A stretch of DNA of 64,000 nucleotides from an uncultured Anaerolineae bacterium (GCA_903875215.1 CAIQVH010000029.1:1-64000); one strand, 5' to 3'; counted from the stretch's first letter, positions 34,321-42,393 are shown. Program-made: numbers and translations. The notes: generated from the sequence alone by a model not told the origin.

Positions 34321-35742
34321 TTATCTTCCTTTGCGTCCCAATACCGTGCTGACCGTGCGCAGCATAATGATTATATCCATCAGGATGGAGCGGTGTTTGA
34401 TGTAATACAAGTCGTATTCGAGCTTGACGCCGGTGTCTTCTACGGTGGAGGCGTAGCCGTAGTTGATTTGCGCCCAGCCGGTGACACCGGGTTTGGCCAG
34501 CAGGCGCGCGCGATAAAAGGGGATTTGCTGTTGGAATTTTTTCACCAGTTCGGCGCGTTCGGCGCGCGGGCCGACGAGGCTCATTTCGCCGCGCAGGACG
34601 TTCCAAAACTGGGGCAATTCGTCCAGACGGGTGGAGCGCAGGAAATTGCCAACGCGGGTGACACGCGGGTCGTTTTCGACAGCCAGGCGGGCCCGCCCAT
34701 CGGCTTCAGCTTCTTTGATCATGGTTCGCAGTTTGACCATCTTGAATTCCCTCCCGCCCTTGCCGAGGCGCGGCTGCCAGAAGAAAATCGGCAGGCCGTC
34801 ATCAATCGTTATGGCCAGCGCCAGGAAGGGGAACAGCACCCAGAAGATGATCAGCCCAACCAGCGAACCGATGACATCCAGCGCGCGCGAAAAAACCAGG
34901 TAAAAGCTGCTGGCACGGGCTTCATCTACAAAGGAACGCAGAACCCAATCCGATTCGAGGTGGTGGATCGGCACGCGGCCGAGCAAAGCCTCGTACAGCG
35001 TCTGCATCCGGGTGACTTCGATGCCGCGCTCCTGCACATCCAGCAAAGTCTGGAAGGTTTGCCCGTGCATTTCTCCGGTGATAGAAACCACCACCTCGGT
35101 AACATTGAGCGTCTCGATCAGGTTCAACAGCTGATCACTGCCCGAAAAGACCCGGAATTTTTCCACCTCGGTGCCAGTCTTCTCCGGGTCGTCATCAATG
35201 TAACCGAGCAGGGTAAACGGCGGCGGATTTAGTTGGTGATAGACCTCGGCCAGGGTATGCCCATTGGCACCAGCGCCCACCACCAGCACCCGCCGGGTCA
35301 TGCCCTGCGCGGTGTACAGGCGGATATACAGCCAGCGCCACAGCAGCGTCAATGCAATCACCAGGAGCAGAAACGCAGCCACCGCCCGGCGATTGATAAA
35401 GCGTGGATCAGGGGCGATGAAATAAACCAACAGGTAAGCAAAACCACCCACCAGAGCGGCAACCCCCACCCCGCGCAAAGTTCTCTGCCAGTCAGCCGCG
35501 CGGTGCAGGTCATACAAATCGATCAGCAACAGCATCCAGGCCAGGGGCAGCATGTAAAACCACCAATTGACCCGCAGTTGGAAGAACTCCAGCGAAAAAC
35601 GAATCCAACCATCCGCCACTGACCAGGCGTAAATGCCCCCCAGCAACGCCAGGATCCCCATCAGCAAGTCACCGAGAATCAGCAAAGCGCGCTGTTCACC
35701 AGGCAAAATACGAAATCGCGGTTTGAAAGCATCGGAAGCCAT
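34321..35742 (-). CDS. undecaprenyl-phosphate sugar phosphotransferase (WbaP/WcaJ-like)
   Basis: 473 residues. Four to five N-terminal transmembrane helices and a central CoA-binding-like Rossmann domain (RRVLVVGAGANGHTLAEV) are followed by a final helix and the bacterial sugar transferase domain. The latter has PRLGKGGREFKMVKLRTM, RVGNFLRSTRLDELPQFWNV and GEMSLVGPRAE. These enzymes start repeat-unit assembly by moving a sugar-1-phosphate onto undecaprenyl phosphate. With the CapD-like dehydratase, epimerase and GT2 it forms an exopolysaccharide or glycan locus. No flippase or polymerase is seen within the window. Confidence 0.94.
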   Translation of the reverse strand: MASDAFKPRFRILPGEQRALLILGDLLMGILALLGGIYAWSVADGWIRFSLEFFQLRVNWWFYMLPLAWMLLLIDLYDLHRAADWQRTLRGVGVAALVGGFAYLLVYFIAPDPRFINRRAVAAFLLLVIALTLLWRWLYIRLYTAQGMTRRVLVVGAGANGHTLAEVYHQLNPPPFTLLGYIDDDPEKTGTEVEKFRVFSGSDQLLNLIETLNVTEVVVSITGEMHGQTFQTLLDVQERGIEVTRMQTLYEALLGRVPIHHLESDWVLRSFVDEARASSFYLVFSRALDVIGSLVGLIIFWVLFPFLALAITIDDGLPIFFWQPRLGKGGREFKMVKLRTMIKEAEADGRARLAVENDPRVTRVGNFLRSTRLDELPQFWNVLRGEMSLVGPRAERAELVKKFQQQIPFYRARLLAKPGVTGWAQINYGYASTVEDTGVKLEYDLYYIKHRSILMDIIIMLRTVSTVLGRKGR

Positions 35743-35743
35743 G

Positions 35744-36760
35744 CTAGGATTTCTTCACTCCTGAAAAAAGACTCCACAAGAACCCGCCGCCCCAGGTGAC
35801 GTGCATCACCGCTATTGCCAGCGGAACTCCCAGCGCAAGGAAAGCCTGCCGCTGTTGCAAAGCTGCGCGCAAACCAGCCCATCCCAACGGCAATGCGTAA
35901 GCAACCAGCTCAAAACCCAGCAGCCAGCCCCAGTGCGCCCAAACCAGCGCAAGCAGGGTCATCGCAAACAGGCTGACCACAAACAAAGGCGGCAACGCCT
36001 GGCGCCAGCGCAGTGAAGCCGGATAGCGCCGCAACATTTTATACTTCCAAAAGCCGTAACGCCAGTACTGGCGGGCCAGCGCCCCCAACGTGGAACGGGC
36101 ATAATAAACCGAACGAATCGCCGGGTCCAGCCAGATTGTCCCACCGATTCCGCGGATACGCGTATTAAATTCGTAATCCTCGTTGGAGAGCAGGGATTCA
36201 TCGAACCCGCCGATTTTCTCCACCAGCAAGCGCCGCCAGGCTCCAAACGGGACAGTATCCACCACTGCCGCCTGCCGGGCGTGACGATACAGCGCATCCC
36301 CCACCCCAAGCGGATGCGCCGCTGCAATAGCAATCGAACGCGCCAGCCAAGACTCAGCCCCCGGGCGGATATCCCACACCCCGCCGACATTCTCACCCCG
36401 GCCAGCTTCCAGCGCTGCCACACACTTCTCCACATACTCCCGCTCCGGCGCAGAATGGCCATCCAGCCGTAGAAGGATCTCACCGCGCGAGGCAGCCATG
36501 GCCCGATTCAATCCCGCCGGAATGGTTCCCGCATCATTATCAACCACCTGTAAAGCCAGCACCGCATGAGCAAGCTGAAAAGCCGCAATCACCTCGCGCG
36601 TCCGGTCGGTGGAATGTCCATCCGCAATGGTCACATCCAGCCGGTCAAGCGGGTAAGTCTGCGCAAAAATCGCATCCAATAACGTTTGGATGCGTTTTTC
36701 TTCGTTGAAGCAGGGAACAATGATCGAAACAGTCGGCGGCATACGGAAAAGTGGATTCAC
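35744..36760 (-). CDS. family 2 glycosyltransferase (ExoA-like), membrane-anchored
   Basis: 338 residues if started at GTG 36760, which overlaps the kinase stop (GTGA); ATG 36742 is the alternative. The GT-A domain starts SIIVPCFNEEKRIQTLLDAI, with TIADGHSTDRTREVI and the acceptor-side LLRLDGHSAPEREY. Two or three C-terminal hydrophobic helices anchor it. The arrangement resembles ExoA-type transferases adding a sugar to a lipid-linked glycan. It lies 1 bp before the initiating transferase gene. Overlap with the histidine kinase gene suggests read-through from the regulatory pair. Confidence 0.9.
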   Translation of the reverse strand: MNPLFRMPPTVSIIVPCFNEEKRIQTLLDAIFAQTYPLDRLDVTIADGHSTDRTREVIAAFQLAHAVLALQVVDNDAGTIPAGLNRAMAASRGEILLRLDGHSAPEREYVEKCVAALEAGRGENVGGVWDIRPGAESWLARSIAIAAAHPLGVGDALYRHARQAAVVDTVPFGAWRRLLVEKIGGFDESLLSNEDYEFNTRIRGIGGTIWLDPAIRSVYYARSTLGALARQYWRYGFWKYKMLRRYPASLRWRQALPPLFVVSLFAMTLLALVWAHWGWLLGFELVAYALPLGWAGLRAALQQRQAFLALGVPLAIAVMHVTWGGGFLWSLFSGVKKS

Positions 36761-38160
36761 GCGCTGGCAGCGAATTCCGGGCCGGAAAAGGGAAGCCAGA
36801 CTGAAAACAAACTCCCCTGCCCGGGCGCACTACGAACGCTTATTTTACCACCATGCGCCGCCACAATTTCCCAAGCAATCGCCAATCCCAGCCCGGCTCC
36901 GTGATTTTCACCCCCCGAGCGCGCCAAATCCGCCTGATAAAAGCGATCAAAGATATGCGGCAGCGCCTCCGGGGCAATGCCTGCCCCCGAATCCTGCACC
37001 TGGACTTCCGCTCCACCAGCCTGCCTGGCAATTTGGACTGTAATTTTCCCGCCCGCCGGGGTGAATTTCAAGGCGTTCTCCACCAGGTTGGTAAAGACTT
37101 GCGCCAGACGGTCGCCATCCCCCGGCAGCGCGGGCAGTCCCTGCGGTGACGGGAACACTTCCAGGGTCACCCCGGCGGAACGGGCCTGCAGATCAAACCG
37201 CCCGACCACCGTCGTCACCAGCAGGCCAAGATCAAGCTCGGCGCGTTTCAAATCCGCGGTTCCCGTCTCCAGCCGCGCCAAATCCAACAAATCCAGCACC
37301 AGGCGATACATCCGCCCGCTTTCATCAAAAATGATTTGCGCAGCGTGCTCTCGCTCCTGCGGCGTGACAGCGGTGCCATCCAAAATCGCCTGCGCAAACC
37401 CCTGGATGGAGGTGAGCGGGGTTTTTAACTCGTGCGACACATTGGCCACAAACTCGCGCTGCGACTTCTGACTGGCCTGAACACGCGCCGTCATCAAGTT
37501 ATATGCGCCGGTCAGCTCCCGCACCTCCTGCGGCCCCTCCAGGGGAAGGGTTTGCAGCCCGCCGGGAAACTGGCTGGCCGCCGTAACCACCTTCTGCAAA
37601 GGATCCGCCACCCAGCGCGCCACCCAAAAGGCTAAAAACAAGGCTAAAGCCAGGGCCGCCAGCCCACTGTAGAAGATCGGTTGGAATAATTCGTCGGCCA
37701 CAATATTCAACAAAGCCACCCTGGGACGCGGCACGGCCAGAATCAAGATGGTCTGATTGGTCATTTTCTTATAGTTGAACAACCAGGCATTTCCCTGGGC
37801 ATCGTAAACGGTCTGATTCAGGCGCAGCAGGCGGCGTACCTGCAGCGCGGGAGCCGAGTCACGTTCCGTATCGAGCAGCACATTCCGGCTGGTATCCAGC
37901 ATCAGAATACGCACCTGCAAGGCTTTCCCCTGGCGGGCAAGCAGGGGCTCCATCTGCCCAAGCGGCAAATCCAGCCATTCCTCCTGGCGAGCCAGCAATA
38001 CCCCCTGAACCACGCTCAGCTTTTGAATGGCCTGGCGATATAAGAAAGGGTTTCGCAGCAGGTAAATTAAAAAGATCGCCGCCACCACGCTTAAAGCGAC
38101 AGCAATCAAAACGGCATAAGTCAACCAGAGGCGGGAGCGCAGCGAAGCAAACACGGTCAT
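36757..38160 (-). CDS. sensor histidine kinase (HAMP-HisKA-HATPase_c)
   Basis: 467 residues. Transmembrane helices lie near 12-34 and about 160-182, with an extracytoplasmic sensor of about 125 residues between them. HAMP is followed by HisKA with FVANVSHELKTPLTS (phospho-His in SHELKTP), then an HATPase_c with NLVENALKFTPAGG, DSGAGIAPEALPHIFDRF and GAGLGLAIAWEIV. This is the PhoR/ResE type. The response regulator gene is 11 bp upstream, and the glycosyltransferase gene overlaps its end, so envelope glycan synthesis may be co-regulated with this pair. Confidence 0.95.
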   Translation of the reverse strand: MTVFASLRSRLWLTYAVLIAVALSVVAAIFLIYLLRNPFLYRQAIQKLSVVQGVLLARQEEWLDLPLGQMEPLLARQGKALQVRILMLDTSRNVLLDTERDSAPALQVRRLLRLNQTVYDAQGNAWLFNYKKMTNQTILILAVPRPRVALLNIVADELFQPIFYSGLAALALALFLAFWVARWVADPLQKVVTAASQFPGGLQTLPLEGPQEVRELTGAYNLMTARVQASQKSQREFVANVSHELKTPLTSIQGFAQAILDGTAVTPQEREHAAQIIFDESGRMYRLVLDLLDLARLETGTADLKRAELDLGLLVTTVVGRFDLQARSAGVTLEVFPSPQGLPALPGDGDRLAQVFTNLVENALKFTPAGGKITVQIARQAGGAEVQVQDSGAGIAPEALPHIFDRFYQADLARSGGENHGAGLGLAIAWEIVAAHGGKISVRSAPGQGSLFSVWLPFSGPEFAASA

Positions 38161-38171
38161 CTCCCTGGCGT

Positions 38172-38846
38172 TCAGGCGCTTAACCTGTACCCCACGCCAG
38201 TGATGGTTTCAATTTTCACCTGGCTGGCCTCAATTTTCTTGCGTAATTGGGCGATATGCACATCGACGGTGCGCGTCTGCCCCAGGAAGTCGAAACCCCA
38301 GGCTTTTTCGAGTAACTGTTCCCGAGTAAAAACGCGCCCGGGCTGGCCTGCCAGGGTCAGCAGCAGGTCAAATTCCTGGGTGCGCAGCTCCACCAGATGC
38401 GCATTCAACGTTACTTCGCGGCGCAGCGGGTCAATGCACAGGTCACGCAACCGCACAGGCCCGGCAGCAGGCTCCAGCGGGCGTTCCAGGCGGCGCAAAA
38501 TCGCCCGGATGCGGGCGACCAATTCGCGCGGGTTGAAGGGTTTGGTCAGGTAATCGTCCGCGCCCAATTCCAGCCCCACAATCTTATCTATGGCATCATC
38601 GCGCGCCGTCAGCATGAGAATGGGTACCTGGTTGCCCGCCCCGCGCAGCCGGCGGCAGACTTCAAAACCATCCAGGCCGGGCAGCATCAGATCAAGCACG
38701 ATCAACCCGGGCTTCAACCTGCCTGCCGCTGCGAGAGCCTCCACCCCATCGCCAACCGCCTCGACACGAAAACCTTCCCGCTCGAGATACATCCGGGCCA
38801 GCGCGAGGATCGACGCCTCATCATCCACCAACAAAATGGTTTCCAT
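38172..38846 (-). CDS. OmpR/PhoB-family response regulator
   Basis: 224 residues. The receiver domain has DDEAS, the phospho-acceptor Asp in LIVLDLMLPGLDG, and the switch Thr/Lys in MLTARDD and TKPFNPRELVARI. The C-terminal winged-helix Trans_reg_C domain has VELRTQEFDLLLTLAGQPGRVFTREQLLEKAWG and TVDVHIAQLRKKIE. Paired with the histidine kinase immediately downstream. Two base pairs separate its start from the stop of the RidA gene, so it may share the RidA promoter. Confidence 0.96.
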   Translation of the reverse strand: METILLVDDEASILALARMYLEREGFRVEAVGDGVEALAAAGRLKPGLIVLDLMLPGLDGFEVCRRLRGAGNQVPILMLTARDDAIDKIVGLELGADDYLTKPFNPRELVARIRAILRRLERPLEPAAGPVRLRDLCIDPLRREVTLNAHLVELRTQEFDLLLTLAGQPGRVFTREQLLEKAWGFDFLGQTRTVDVHIAQLRKKIEASQVKIETITGVGYRLSA

Positions 38847-38848
38847 TT

Positions 38849-39226
38849 CTACTTCAGGGCAATCGCCTCGATTTCCACCAGCCCGCCCTTAGGCAGGCCC
38901 GCCACCGCCACCGTGGAACGCGCCGGGCAGTTGGCAGTAAAAAACTCGCCATAGATGGCATTCATCTTGGGGAAATCGGCCATATCCTGGAGAAAGACCG
39001 TGGTCTTGACCACCTGGCTCATCCCTGAGCCAGCGGCTTCGAGGACGTGTTGCAGGTTTGTCAGCGACTGGCGCGTCTGCGCTTCAACGCCGCCCGCAAC
39101 CAGATCGCCGGTCTGCGGGTCCAGGCCTAATTGGCCGGAACAAAACACGAGCGAGTCCGTCTGAATGGCGACGGAGTAAGGGCCCAGGGCCCGGGGAGCT
39201 TTATCGGATGTAATGACAGTGCGCAT
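38849..39226 (-). CDS. ridA: RidA-family 2-iminobutanoate/2-iminopropanoate deaminase
   Basis: 125 residues from ATG 39226 with AGGAGA upstream; a longer frame to 39325 is rejected. The family signature is complete: APRALGPYSVAIQ, FCSGQLGLDP, QTRQSLTNLQHVLEAAGS, and NCPARSTVAVAGLPKGGLVEIEAIA, including the Arg that binds the substrate carboxylate. The enzyme hydrolyses reactive imines released by PLP enzymes and acts as a soluble homotrimer. It is first in a tight run with the response regulator and kinase genes. Confidence 0.94.
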   Translation of the reverse strand: MRTVITSDKAPRALGPYSVAIQTDSLVFCSGQLGLDPQTGDLVAGGVEAQTRQSLTNLQHVLEAAGSGMSQVVKTTVFLQDMADFPKMNAIYGEFFTANCPARSTVAVAGLPKGGLVEIEAIALK

Positions 39227-39324
39227 GAGAATTCTCCTATCGGGTGAGATGGCCTGATTGTACAACGAATTTTGCCCAAATGCTGGCAGCGCGAGCATGG
39301 AACTCGCGCTGCCAGGTACTGCCA

Positions 39325-39867
39325 TTACGGCTGGGAGGTGGGCTGCGGGAGCGGATGGGCCTGCCGGAAGGCTTTGGCCGCTTCCCGCCAGGCTTTGGCA
39401 GCCGGGCCTACACTCTGGCGAACCTGTTTCAAAATCTCTGCCAGGCTTTTCACCGTCTGACGGGCAGCTTCCGCATCGACAACTTTTCCGTTGGTATCGA
39501 AGCCGGCCCGCGCTGTAACCAGAGTCTGCGCCTGGTCACGCAGTGGCTGAGTGGTTTCCCGAGCATTTTTCAGGCTGGCCAGGGCAGTTTTCAGCGAGGT
39601 AACATCCTGCCCGGCTTTTTCGGCGCGCGCAATCAGAGTTTCGAGCCGGACCATTGATTCCTGGGAAAGGCTCATTCGCGCCACGATATTCTGCTGGCGG
39701 GCAAAGATTTTCTCCAAACGGGCATTGACCTGGGCTGGATTCGGGGTACCGGTTGGAGTGGGGGTGCCATCCGGCCCGAGGGCAGCAACAGTTTGGGCTG
39801 GCAAAGCGGCCACAGTCAGGACAGCCAGAGCGCAGAGGAAGAACAAAGCGGTGAACAGTTTTTTCAT
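39325..39867 (-). CDS. secreted helical protein of unknown function
   Basis: 180 residues from ATG 39867, which has AAGGAGACCC upstream. It has a clear Sec signal peptide (MKKLFTALFFLCALAVLTVAALPAQTVAA), a short Thr/Pro spacer and about 120 residues of Ala/Gln-rich helix with coiled-coil character. It ends in a Pro/Gln tail. No lipobox. Open reading frame further upstream, to 40329, crosses the tRNA genes antisense and is spurious. Function unknown; adhesion, stress-related periplasmic helical proteins are possible analogues. Confidence 0.75.
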   Translation of the reverse strand: MKKLFTALFFLCALAVLTVAALPAQTVAALGPDGTPTPTGTPNPAQVNARLEKIFARQQNIVARMSLSQESMVRLETLIARAEKAGQDVTSLKTALASLKNARETTQPLRDQAQTLVTARAGFDTNGKVVDAEAARQTVKSLAEILKQVRQSVGPAAKAWREAAKAFRQAHPLPQPTSQP

Positions 39868-39993
39868 TCTTGGGTCTCCTTTTTTGGAATGATGTTTTGA
39901 TTGTAGGAGAAGCAGGTCATGCGCTGATGAGCGGATTGTAATAAGAGTGTAAATTCTCCTGCAGATCAATTGCAAAAAAGGGAACAATCTTGC

Positions 39994-40022
39994 TTGACAA
40001 TCCGTATGAGTACGGGTAAAAT
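39994..40022 (+). promoter_or_regulatory. sigma-70 promoter of the tRNA cluster
   Basis: TTGACA (39994-39999) and TAAAAT (40017-40022) are separated by 17 nt, 31 nt before the first tRNA. Confidence 0.82.
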
Positions 40023-40053
40023 CTCGTCCGCTTAACAAACAAGTTATCTGTCT

Positions 40054-40126
40054 GCCGAGATAGCTCAGTTGGTAGAGCACGCGACTGAAAATCGCGGTGT
40101 CGTCAGTTCGATTCTGTCTCTCGGCA
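40054..40126 (+). tRNA. tRNA-Phe (GAA)
   Basis: Cloverleaf: 7-bp acceptor stem GCCGAGA/TCTCGGC, D stem GCTC/GAGC, anticodon stem CGCGA/TCGCG with loop CTGAAAA (anticodon GAA), T loop TTCGATT. The T stem GTCAG/CTGTC has one T-T mismatch. CCA is not encoded. Confidence 0.96.
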
Positions 40127-40153
40127 CTCTCGGCGGTAAGATAAGCCGAAAAC

Positions 40154-40225
40154 GCGGGCGTAGTACAGCGGTAGTACGTCTCCTTGCCAAGGAGAAGGTC
40201 GTGGGTTCGAATCCCATCGCCCGCT
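40154..40225 (+). tRNA. tRNA-Gly (GCC)
   Basis: Acceptor GCGGGCG/CGCCCGC, D stem GTAC/GTAC, anticodon stem TCTCC/GGAGA with loop TTGCCAA (anticodon GCC), T stem GTGGG/CCCAT with loop TTCGAAT. CCA is not encoded. Confidence 0.96.
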
Positions 40226-40303
40226 CTAGGTTCAGCAAATGGCTGGCAAGAATGGTTCAACAGGCCATTGCTGCCAGCCAAATGGTTTATGGTTACAAGT
40301 CCT

Positions 40304-40374
40304 GGCGACGTCGCCAAGTGGCAAGGCAAGGGTCTGCAAAACCCTCATCATGGGTTCAAATCCCATCGTCGCCT
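40304..40374 (+). tRNA. tRNA-Cys (GCA)
   Basis: Acceptor GGCGACG/CGTCGCC, anticodon stem AGGGT/ACCCT with loop CTGCAAA (anticodon GCA), T loop TTCAAAT. CCA is not encoded. It is 78 nt after tRNA-Gly and is followed by a terminator. Confidence 0.95.
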
Positions 40375-40401
40375 CTAAAGTTTTCAGCTAAGCATCGCAA
40401 C

Positions 40402-40445
40402 GCAAAGGCCTTGAAGGATGTTCCTTCAAGGCCTTTGCGCTTTTT
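40402..40445 (+). terminator. intrinsic terminator of the tRNA cluster
   Basis: GCAAAGGCCTTGAAGGA (40402-40418) and TCCTTCAAGGCCTTTGC (40422-40438) form a 17-bp stem with a 3-nt loop, followed by GCTTTTTCG. Confidence 0.93.
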
Positions 40446-40479
40446 CGTTTTCAAGATTGGAGTATCACAGCCTGGCTGC

Positions 40480-41691
40480 TTAGCGAACCCGCACAAAGCG
40501 CCGCTTGCCTACCTGCAAAACTCCGGGATGTGGGAAAACGGCATCGTGTTTTTCCAGCAGATCGCCATCTAGCCGAACGCCTTTTTGCTCCAGCATGCGG
40601 CGCCCTTCTGATTTGCTGGCTACCAGACCAGCTGCCAGCAGCACTTCCAGCACCGTCTGATCAGGCTGGAGGGAATATTCTGGCATCTCTTCAGGGATCT
40701 GGCCTTGCTGGAACTGGCGTACAAAGGCGGTCTGGGCCTGGTCGGCGGCGGATTCACTATAGTAGGTGGCAGTAATCTCGTGCGCAAGTTTCATTTTGGC
40801 GTCGCGCGGATGCATGTTCCCAGACTTGAGCCCTGTTTCAAAAGCGGCAACTTCGGCGGGCAGCCAGCGCGTTACCAGGCGCGCATATTGCCCCATGGCC
40901 GAATCGGGCACAGACATGACTTTGCCATACATGTCCTCGGGCGTCGAGTTAAGCGGAATGTGATTGCCCAGTGACTTGCTCATCTTGATTACGCCGTCGG
41001 TGCCTGGCAGGATGGACATGATTATACCGATATTGGGCTTTTCTCCAAGCGAGGTCATAATCTTGCGCCCGGCGGTGATGATGTTGAAAAGCTGATCGGT
41101 GCCGCCAACCTGAATATCGGTATGCAGGGCGTAAGCGTCGTAACCCTGCATGATGGCGTAGAAAAATTCGTGCAGGTAGATGGCTTCGTCGCCATCCCAG
41201 CGCTTGCGGAAGGCTTCGCGAGTGAGAAATTGTTGGATGGTGAAGTTGGATCCCAGCTTGATCAGATCAGCAAAGGATAACGAGGCCAGCCACTCATGGT
41301 TGTAACGGATGATCGTTTTTGAGCGATCCAGGACCCGGTAAGCCTGTTCAGCATAGGAGCGGGCGTTTTCCAGCGTTTCTTCCTGCGTCAGCTGTGGGCG
41401 CAGTTTGTCTTTATCAGATGGGTCACCAATCAAGGAGGTGTAGGTACCGATCAGAAAAACAACTTCATGCCCCAGGTCCTGAAATTGGCGCAGTTTGCGC
41501 ATGGTAACGGTGTGCCCAATGTGCAGATCCGCGGTGCGCGGGTCATAGCCGCAGTAAATGCGCAGCTTGCGCCCTTCCTGCTCAGTCTCCAGCAGGCGCT
41601 GGCGCAGTTCGGTTTCCATCGTTTTGCGCAGTCCCTCGTCCCCATATTCAGTGCCCTGCATCAAGATTTCGACCTGTTGATTTATGTTCAT
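40480..41691 (-). CDS. tyrS: tyrosyl-tRNA synthetase
   Basis: 403 residues with GGAGG 6 nt before ATG 41691. Class I aaRS marks are present: DLHIGHTVTMRKL (HIGH), the KMSKS loop IKMSKSLGN, and a GGTDQLFNI substrate site. The C-terminal S4 RNA-binding domain (about 335-400) reads VASKSEGRRMLEQKGVRLDG. It charges tRNA-Tyr. The length and S4 tail fit the TyrRS group with a single catalytic domain plus S4. Upstream lies a 13-codon reading frame rich in Tyr codons, a factor-independent terminator and a possible antiterminator helix, suggesting tyrosine-dependent attenuation. Confidence 0.96.
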   Translation of the reverse strand: MNINQQVEILMQGTEYGDEGLRKTMETELRQRLLETEQEGRKLRIYCGYDPRTADLHIGHTVTMRKLRQFQDLGHEVVFLIGTYTSLIGDPSDKDKLRPQLTQEETLENARSYAEQAYRVLDRSKTIIRYNHEWLASLSFADLIKLGSNFTIQQFLTREAFRKRWDGDEAIYLHEFFYAIMQGYDAYALHTDIQVGGTDQLFNIITAGRKIMTSLGEKPNIGIIMSILPGTDGVIKMSKSLGNHIPLNSTPEDMYGKVMSVPDSAMGQYARLVTRWLPAEVAAFETGLKSGNMHPRDAKMKLAHEITATYYSESAADQAQTAFVRQFQQGQIPEEMPEYSLQPDQTVLEVLLAAGLVASKSEGRRMLEQKGVRLDGDLLEKHDAVFPHPGVLQVGKRRFVRVR

Positions 41692-41706
41692 TTGACCTCC
41701 AAAATG

Positions 41707-41722
41707 TTGGGCCTTAGCCCAA
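41707..41722 (-). other. leader hairpin before the tyrS ribosome site
   Basis: TTGGGC and GCCCAA with a 4-nt loop, placed between the leader terminator and the tyrS ribosome site. Confidence 0.5.
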
Positions 41723-41729
41723 AAAGTGC

Positions 41730-41761
41730 AAAAAAACGCGCCTGCCGTGGAGCAGGCGCGT
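41730..41761 (-). terminator. leader terminator (attenuator) upstream of tyrS
   Basis: On the minus strand ACGCGCCTGC (41761-41752) pairs with GCAGGCGCGT (41745-41736) around TCCACG, followed by seven T (41736-41730). It lies between the leader peptide and tyrS. Confidence 0.88.
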
Positions 41762-41767
41762 CTGATT

Positions 41768-41776
41768 CTCCACAGC
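41768..41776 (-). promoter_or_regulatory. candidate antiterminator arm
   Basis: Minus-strand GCTGTGGAG can pair with CTCCACGGC (41752-41744) with one G-U pair. That segment spans the terminator loop and part of both arms, so the two structures exclude each other. The arm lies 5 nt after the leader-peptide stop. Confidence 0.6.
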
Positions 41777-41781
41777 GGGGG

Positions 41782-41823
41782 CTAAAATATGGCGTAATAA
41801 TAAGGGTAAAGCGAGGCAAACAT
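41782..41823 (-). CDS. tyrosine-rich leader peptide of tyrS
   Basis: Thirteen codons: MFASLYPYYYAIF, stop TAG. Four are tyrosine codons (residues 6, 8, 9, 10). No Shine-Dalgarno is visible; the ATG sits where transcription should begin, 6 nt after a TATAAT. This would be a leaderless mini-ORF used for ribosome stalling. Confidence 0.7.
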   Translation of the reverse strand: MFASLYPYYYAIF

Positions 41824-41829
41824 GGGGTT

Positions 41830-41835
41830 ATTATA
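41830..41835 (-). promoter_or_regulatory. -10 element of tyrS leader transcript
   Basis: Perfect TATAAT on the minus strand. No good -35 hexamer 16-18 nt upstream; the spacer lies in the end of the neighbouring gene. Confidence 0.5.
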
Positions 41836-41844
41836 CAGCAAAAC

Positions 41845-42348
41845 TCAGGGGCGGGAATAGAGTATGTACGGGGCTTCGCGAGTCACGGCCAACAAGCCGG
41901 CAGAGCGAAGGATGATATCCAACAGGGCGCTGCCTTCGGTAAAACCGGTGCGGCCACGCAATTCACCACGAAATTTTATTTCACCCAGGGTGTTGAACTC
42001 GAAGTGAGCGGCGGTGCCGAGAACCTGAACCGTCTGGCCCCAGCGCGCCTGGAGGACGCGCACCTGGCTGATTTCATCCCAGATCAGATGAACGTGCCGC
42101 AGACCATTTTCGTAGGTGATGCCATCCGAAAAGAGCTGGATGCGGGTGCGGCGATCCATCCAGTTGCCAAGGGAAATTGCCAGGGCAGAGAAATATAAGA
42201 AGGCGATAAAAGACCAGACCCAAAAGGGGACAGTCGTCCAGTAGTGCAACGCAATCAGCCCACCTGTGGCGATCGTTGCAAGTACCCAGGCATTTAACTC
42301 GCCCCGGCGCGGTAACAGTTCAGGGGAATAGATGGTGTTCTCAGGCAT
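41845..42348 (-). CDS. small membrane protein with PH-like cytoplasmic domain
   Basis: 167 residues. Two close transmembrane helices (about 23-42 and 46-64) are followed by a beta-rich domain of about 100 residues, with FSDGITYENG and an LIWDEISQVRVLQ stretch, resembling bacterial PH-like (bPH2/YdbT-type) membrane proteins. Function is unknown. The tyrS leader promoter lies immediately past its stop, so it is transcribed separately. Confidence 0.65.
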   Translation of the reverse strand: MPENTIYSPELLPRRGELNAWVLATIATGGLIALHYWTTVPFWVWSFIAFLYFSALAISLGNWMDRRTRIQLFSDGITYENGLRHVHLIWDEISQVRVLQARWGQTVQVLGTAAHFEFNTLGEIKFRGELRGRTGFTEGSALLDIILRSAGLLAVTREAPYILYSRP

Positions 42349-42393
42349 GGGAGAGATTATACCCGCGAAACGGGAGCCACAGGCGGGTGACGG

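Noticed and set aside
34319-34606. N-terminal extension of the GalE-like gene
   Set aside because: Arg/Pro-rich, overlaps the sugar transferase gene; MKKYLVTGG is the usual family start.
39868-40329. Upstream extension of the secreted helical protein
   Set aside because: It is the antisense reading of the tRNA genes (PRAGDGIRTHDLLLGKET-type translation), a well-known spurious product. The Shine-Dalgarno is at ATG 39867.
40054-40374. tRNA genes as integration site of a mobile element
   Set aside because: No integrase, direct repeat of a tRNA end or phage gene was found nearby.
41692-41860. T-box riboswitch for tyrS
   Set aside because: The conserved T-box sequence GGGTGGnACCGCG is absent; the Tyr-rich leader ORF explains the terminator better.
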